From: Saccharopolyspora endophytica
Lineage (GTDB): Bacteria > Actinomycetota > Actinomycetes > Mycobacteriales > Pseudonocardiaceae
DNA length: 64,000 nt
Direction: 5' to 3'
Assembly (NCBI RefSeq): GCF_018070075.1
Contig: NZ_JAGPXE010000001.1
Location: 372,001 to 436,000, forward strand
Below are positions 63,104 through 64,000 of the stretch, in pieces; position 1 is the first letter of the stretch, and the number at the start of each line of letters is the position of its first letter. The notes below the pieces were generated by a model that saw only the letters and a program-made list of their open reading frames with translations, made no database searches and was not told the DNA's origin. The translations under genes were made by a program, and so were the position numbers.

Positions 63104-64000
63104 TCAGCGCAGCTTGTGCAGCCGGCGGATGCCTTCGTCGAGGACCTCGTCCTTCTTGCAGAACGCGAAGCGGACCAGGTGCTGGAAGTCGCCCGGGTTG
63201 TCGCAGAACACCTGCACCGGGATGGCGGCGACCCCGACGCGCTCGGGCAGCGAGTGGCAGAAGTCCGCGCCGTCGGTGAAGCCCAGCGGGCGCACGTCGG
63301 CGCAGATGAAGTAGGTGCCTTCGCTGTCGAGCACGTCGAACCCGGCCTCAGCGAGGCCGTCCGAGAGCCGGTCCCGCTTGCGCTGCAGGTCGGCTCGCAG
63401 CTGGTCCACCCAGGCCAGCTCGTGGCGCAGCGCGTGCGCGACGGCCGGCTGGAACGGCGCGCCGCCGACGAAGGTCATGAACTGCTTGGCGGCGCGCACG
63501 GCCGAGACCAGCTCGGACGGGCCGCAGACCCAGCCGATCTTCCAGCCGGTGGCGCTGAAGCTCTTGCCCACGCTGGAGATCGACACGGTCCGCTCGGCCA
63601 TGCCCGGCAAACCGGCCAGCGGGTGGTGCGCGCGCCCGTCGAACAGCAGGTGCTCGTAGACCTCGTCGGTGACCGCGACGACGTCGTTGTCCCGGCAGAC
63701 CTCGGCGATCGCGGCCAGCTCGTCATCGGTGAGCACGGTGCCGGTCGGGTTGTGCGGCGAGTTGAGGATCAGCGCCCGGGTCTGCGGGCCGACGACCGAC
63801 CGCAGCTGGTCGAGGTCGAGCTCGAAGCGGTGGTCGGGCCCCTGGCGCAGGCCGACGGTCTTGCGCACGCCACCGGCCATGGCCACCGCGACCGGGTAGG
63901 AGTCGTAGTACGGCTCGACGAGCACGACCTCGTCACCAGGCTCGACCAACGCCATCATCGTCGCGGTCAGCGCCTCGGTGGCGCCGACGGTGACCAGGAC
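63104..64000 (-). CDS. dapC: N-succinyldiaminopimelate-type aminotransferase, partial
   Basis: The frame runs to the window edge, so the N-terminal part is missing; 298 residues are visible. The PLP lysine is in SSVGKSFSATGWKIGW; INSPHNPTG-like ILNSPHNPTGTVL, VTDEVYEHLLF and VGGAPFQPAVAHAL match mycobacterial DapC closely. It would convert succinyl-amino-ketopimelate in lysine and cell wall biosynthesis. Related methionine or aromatic aminotransferases cannot be fully excluded. It is convergent with the CHAT gene, 101 bp apart. Confidence 0.85.
   Translation of the reverse strand, partial: VLVTVGATEALTATMMALVEPGDEVVLVEPYYDSYPVAVAMAGGVRKTVGLRQGPDHRFELDLDQLRSVVGPQTRALILNSPHNPTGTVLTDDELAAIAEVCRDNDVVAVTDEVYEHLLFDGRAHHPLAGLPGMAERTVSISSVGKSFSATGWKIGWVCGPSELVSAVRAAKQFMTFVGGAPFQPAVAHALRHELAWVDQLRADLQRKRDRLSDGLAEAGFDVLDSEGTYFICADVRPLGFTDGADFCHSLPERVGVAAIPVQVFCDNPGDFQHLVRFAFCKKDEVLDEGIRRLHKLR

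Overview
The window is high-GC DNA that I read as the chromosome of an actinomycete, most likely Pseudonocardiaceae and plausibly Saccharopolyspora. Codon third positions are almost all G or C, GTG and TTG starts are common, and the core genes and the tRNA-Phe integrating element fit that group. The family assignment is inference; no 16S or other marker is present.

Left flank (1-19.6 kb): ordinary chromosomal genes. They include two MetE-like methyltransferases, a secreted chorismate mutase, a PAP2 phosphatase, an FAD monooxygenase, an aldo/keto reductase, an MFS exporter and ctaD. A TetR-controlled acyl-CoA carboxylase / acyl-CoA dehydrogenase operon (leucine or odd-chain acyl-CoA catabolism) has a large palindromic operator. 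The flank ends in a tRNA-Glu, tRNA-Asp, tRNA-Phe cluster.

Integrated region (19.6-45.56 kb): a 48-bp sequence from the 3' half of tRNA-Phe occurs exactly three times (19600, 40638, 45512) and bounds two tandem elements. Element 1 (21 kb) looks like a complete actinomycete integrative and conjugative element. It has an integrase, excisionase, DUF3631 replication ATPase with an iteron-like cluster, primase-polymerase, FtsK-type TraB, Spd-like membrane proteins, XRE regulators with matching operators, a Nudix protein that may be Pif-like, and cargo. The cargo is a membrane-anchored NB-ARC/TPR protein at the left end, and an OLD-like ATPase-TOPRIM protein, two paralogous 52-53-residue peptides and an AT-richer protein of unknown family at the right end. 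Element 2 (4.9 kb) is an internal-deletion relic of a sister element. A 5'-truncated integrase abuts the tail of a gene that lies 12 kb away in element 1, and it still carries a pentapeptide-repeat membrane protein, a GT-C-like membrane protein and an unknown protein. All four element ends carry the same paired repeats at near-fixed distances from the core.

Right flank (45.6-64 kb): chromosomal genes again, including a SnoaL-like protein, an NAD(P)-binding protein, a secreted lipase, a TIGR03086 / AraC / VOC / UvrA-like operon and a divergent YczE-MocR pair. A run of five perfect hairpins precedes a secreted low-complexity protein. Divergent to that gene is a compact operon encoding a cytosolic subtilisin-like protease, an ECF sigma factor, a small beta-sandwich protein and a TPR-CHAT caspase-like protease, all with intact catalytic residues. 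I consider this operon the best candidate for an undescribed system in the window. The window ends inside a dapC-like aminotransferase.
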